Positions 61,932 through 64,000 of a stretch of 64,000 nucleotides of DNA are shown piece by piece. The stretch spans positions 434,001-498,000 of the forward strand of contig JACJYW010000003.1 of assembly GCA_020635955.1 (NCBI GenBank), in the 5' to 3' direction. Source of the DNA: Crocinitomicaceae bacterium. Lineage in GTDB: Bacteria; Bacteroidota; Bacteroidia; Flavobacteriales_D; Crocinitomicaceae. Within the stretch, counting starts at the first letter, position 1; every line of letters starts with the position of its first letter. Under the pieces are notes generated by a model that searched no databases, was not told the origin of the DNA, and was given only the letters and a program-made list of their open reading frames with translations. Made by a program: the position numbers and the translations under genes.

Positions 61932-63167
61932 ATGACAGCTGAGATCATTACAATTGGAGACGAAATTCTTGTGGGTCAAACTGTTGACACAAATTCTGCA
62001 TGGATCGCAAAGCAGTTGAAACTCATTGGTGTACCTGTGAGACAAATTCTTAGCATAGCTGATACAAAAGAAGCTATTACCTCTGCTTTGGATGCTGCGA
62101 TCAAATCTACTGATCTAGTACTAGTTACAGGTGGATTGGGACCAACAAAAGACGATATAACGAAACAGGTACTTGTCGAATATTTTAATGATGAACTAGT
62201 CTTGCATCAGGATATTTCAGATGAAATTGAAGCTTATTTCAAATCCATCAATCGTCCTTTCCTTGAAGTTAACAGACAACAGGCAATGCTACCCAAAAAT
62301 GCTGCTGTTGTAAGAAATGATCTGGGAACTGCCTCAGGGATGTGGTTTAAAAAGAATGGAAAGGATGTTATTTCTATGCCCGGAGTGCCTTATGAAATGA
62401 AGGGATTAATGAAAAAAGTCCTTCCTGAATTCCAGGCCAAATATAAACTGGGAGATTTTTACCATAGAACTGTGCTTTTTCAGGGTGTTCCTGAATCAAT
62501 TTTGGCGGATGAGGTATCCGATCTGGAGAACGAGATTCGATCTAAGGGAATAAGCATGGCTTATCTTCCTTCTACCGGTCAGGTTAAAGTCAGATTGACT
62601 GCTACATTAGAAAGACAGGAAGAAATTGCAAGATATATTGAACAAATTGTCAGTCGCTTTCCTGGGGCATTTTTTGGATATGAAGAAGATAAACTGGAAA
62701 AGGTCATTGGGAAATTACTGCTAGAAAAAAACAAGACCTTAGGAACGGTTGAATCCTGCACAGGTGGAGCAATCGCAGCAAGAATAGTTTCCATTCCGGG
62801 ATCTTCAAAATATTTCAAAGGGAGTATTGTTTCCTACGCTTACGAGATCAAACATTCTTTAGTAGATGTTCCAAATGAAGATCTTTGGGAGTATGGTGCT
62901 GTAAGCAAGGAAGTAATTGAAAAAATGGCCGTTGGTGGAATTAATAAACTTGATGTAGATTACTGCATTGCAACATCAGGCATTGCAGGTCCGGATGGCG
63001 GAACTGAAATGAAACCAGTTGGTACGGTGTGGATAGCGATAGCAACAAGAGAAAAAGTTTATTCGAAAAAATTCAACTTCAAGCAAAATCGTTCCAGAAA
63101 CATTGAATCAACAGTAGTCTATGGTTTGAACTACTTAAGAAGGGTGTTGATTGGGATTGAAGACTAA
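61932..63167 (+). CDS. CinA family protein (NMN deamidase-related)
   Basis: 411 residues with both CinA domains: an N-terminal molybdopterin-binding-like (MoCF/COG1058) domain (AEIITIGDEILVGQTVDTNS, VLVTGGLGPTKDDITK) to about 170, and a C-terminal amidase domain from about 250 (LGTVESCTGGAIAARIVSIPGSS, SGIAGPDGGTEMKPVGTVWIA). Full-length CinA removes amide from nicotinamide mononucleotide and helps recycle NAD. Stop overlaps the next convergent gene by 4 nt (CTAA). Confidence 0.94.
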   Translation: MTAEIITIGDEILVGQTVDTNSAWIAKQLKLIGVPVRQILSIADTKEAITSALDAAIKSTDLVLVTGGLGPTKDDITKQVLVEYFNDELVLHQDISDEIEAYFKSINRPFLEVNRQQAMLPKNAAVVRNDLGTASGMWFKKNGKDVISMPGVPYEMKGLMKKVLPEFQAKYKLGDFYHRTVLFQGVPESILADEVSDLENEIRSKGISMAYLPSTGQVKVRLTATLERQEEIARYIEQIVSRFPGAFFGYEEDKLEKVIGKLLLEKNKTLGTVESCTGGAIAARIVSIPGSSKYFKGSIVSYAYEIKHSLVDVPNEDLWEYGAVSKEVIEKMAVGGINKLDVDYCIATSGIAGPDGGTEMKPVGTVWIAIATREKVYSKKFNFKQNRSRNIESTVVYGLNYLRRVLIGIED

Positions 63168-64000
63168 TCCAGGATCAACTTCCTTGTTTCTATACCTTTT
63201 TCAGCCTTGACGATCACAAAATATACTCCTGATTCAACTGAAGTCAAATCAAAAGTTGAATTTTGCACAGCTTTGCTGGTTTGAATAATTCTTCCATTAA
63301 GATCTACAATAAATATTTCTACCGGTTCATTCAAACCAATATTAACATTCACTATACCAGTGGTTGGATTAGGATAAATACTTAAAGGAAAACCATTTGA
63401 GATTTCATTGACAGATTCTACCTCTCCGTTATTTCTAACCCCTCTAAGAATAGCTCCGTCTTCACCAAAAACCATAACAGTGTCAGAATTGAAAATATGT
63501 AGATCCAGTAATTGAACTCCCGTAATACAAGGATCATAGATCCAGGTATCGCCGCCATCTTCTGTATACTGAACGGTTCCCTGATCTCCTACATAAAGAC
63601 CAAAATTGCTATTTATAAAATCAATACCTCTTGCACCTGGTCCAACTAATGAAGGATTTTGTTCTACCCAATTTAACCCGCCATCAATTGTTTTTGCCAC
63701 TGAATTTCCTGATCCAACTACAATCCCTGTATTTATATCCTTAAAATATAGATCACTATAATTAGATACCCCGGCAAGTCCGCTTACTGAATTCCATGTA
63801 ACACCTCCATCTAAAGTTCGAATGAGTGCACCTCCTGCGCCACATGCAAAACCCGTATCTGCGTTAATCATATGTATTGCAAGCAATGTATAGTTCGTTG
63901 GAGACGTTTGCTGTACCCAATTCGCTCCACCATCCGTCGTTCTAAGTACCAATGCACCATAAGGAGTCCACTCTAATCCAACTATTAATCCAGTATCCTG
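63164..64000 (-). CDS. Asp-box repeat protein with T9SS type A sorting domain, 5' end beyond window
   Basis: The frame is open to the window edge (first visible residues QDTGLIVGLEWTPYGALVLRTTDGG), giving 279 codons of the 3' part. Four Asp-box units are seen (TTDGGANW, TLDGGVTW, TIDGGLNW, TEDGGDTW), each in a 40-50 residue blade like the YCF48/photosystem-assembly-factor propeller. The last ~75 residues (SIYPNPTTGIVNVNIG, then EIFIVDLNGRII and SGVYFVIVKA) are a type A T9SS sorting domain. Secreted; ligand unknown. Confidence 0.85.
   Translation of the reverse strand, partial: QDTGLIVGLEWTPYGALVLRTTDGGANWVQQTSPTNYTLLAIHMINADTGFACGAGGALIRTLDGGVTWNSVSGLAGVSNYSDLYFKDINTGIVVGSGNSVAKTIDGGLNWVEQNPSLVGPGARGIDFINSNFGLYVGDQGTVQYTEDGGDTWIYDPCITGVQLLDLHIFNSDTVMVFGEDGAILRGVRNNGEVESVNEISNGFPLSIYPNPTTGIVNVNIGLNEPVEIFIVDLNGRIIQTSKAVQNSTFDLTSVESGVYFVIVKAEKGIETRKLILD

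Overview
This 64-kb window is chromosomal DNA of a Bacteroidota member, most likely of the Flavobacteriales. Three things support this. Base composition is low-GC. There are many type IX secretion system (T9SS) cargo proteins with type A or type B (gliding-motility-associated, CHU_C) C-terminal sorting domains, plus a PorP/SprF protein. At least twenty promoter -7 elements of the Bacteroidota form TAnnTTTG lie just upstream of genes, and Shine-Dalgarno sequences are essentially absent. I cannot name the genus. I see no tRNA, rRNA, CRISPR array, insertion sequence or prophage; nearly all of the window is tightly packed housekeeping and cell-envelope genes.

Layout. 1-3.8 kb: a cut-off secreted protein, then a minus-strand pair encoding a type B cargo protein and a PorP/SprF outer-membrane protein with a coiled coil and a SPOR-like C-terminus. 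3.9-12.5 kb: purK, an acyltransferase, purE, a YceI-MarR-DUF3817 group, aroQ, xerD, ribD, an EamA transporter and two exported proteins. 12.5-12.9 kb: the only long gene-poor stretch, with a decayed gene remnant and two terminators. 12.9-24.5 kb: minus-strand envelope genes, dominated by a 2082-residue SprB-repeat adhesin-like protein, followed by a thioredoxin-fold protein without CXXC, a DUF5686 outer-membrane protein and an M1 aminopeptidase lipoprotein. 24.6-34.6 kb: two tandem POT peptide transporters, an ACMSD-type amidohydrolase, a tandem NTF2-like protein, a pair of M16 peptidases (one active, one inactive) and a small lipoprotein. 34.7-49.7 kb: a T9SS cargo protein, dnaB, a GATase-like exported protein, rseP, cvpA, an OsmC protein, lipA, a large Asp-box T9SS cargo protein, a cellulose-synthase-like GT2 and a CAP protein. 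49.7-57.3 kb: pheT, then a five-gene operon with a LolA-like periplasmic protein, two FtsX/MacB-type permeases, a LolD-like ATPase and a DUF1302-like beta-barrel. 57.4-64 kb: a sugar-nucleotide epimerase, a GT4, a DUF2306 membrane protein, YARHG and DUF4197 lipoproteins, cinA, and an Asp-box T9SS cargo protein cut by the window end.

How the genes fit together. Many products work at or beyond the envelope: T9SS cargo and a PorP partner, peptidases and peptide transporters that could feed on protein, RseP for envelope stress, and glycosyltransferases for surface polysaccharide. The most interesting under-described system is the five-gene LolA-like/ABC/beta-barrel operon, which looks like a complete inner-membrane-to-outer-membrane transport route. 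Two sequence-level patterns also stand out. In the giant SprB-repeat protein a second cysteine pair appears and disappears in concert across 17 repeats. In five genes the -7 box lies only 4-5 nt before the ATG, which predicts leaderless mRNAs.
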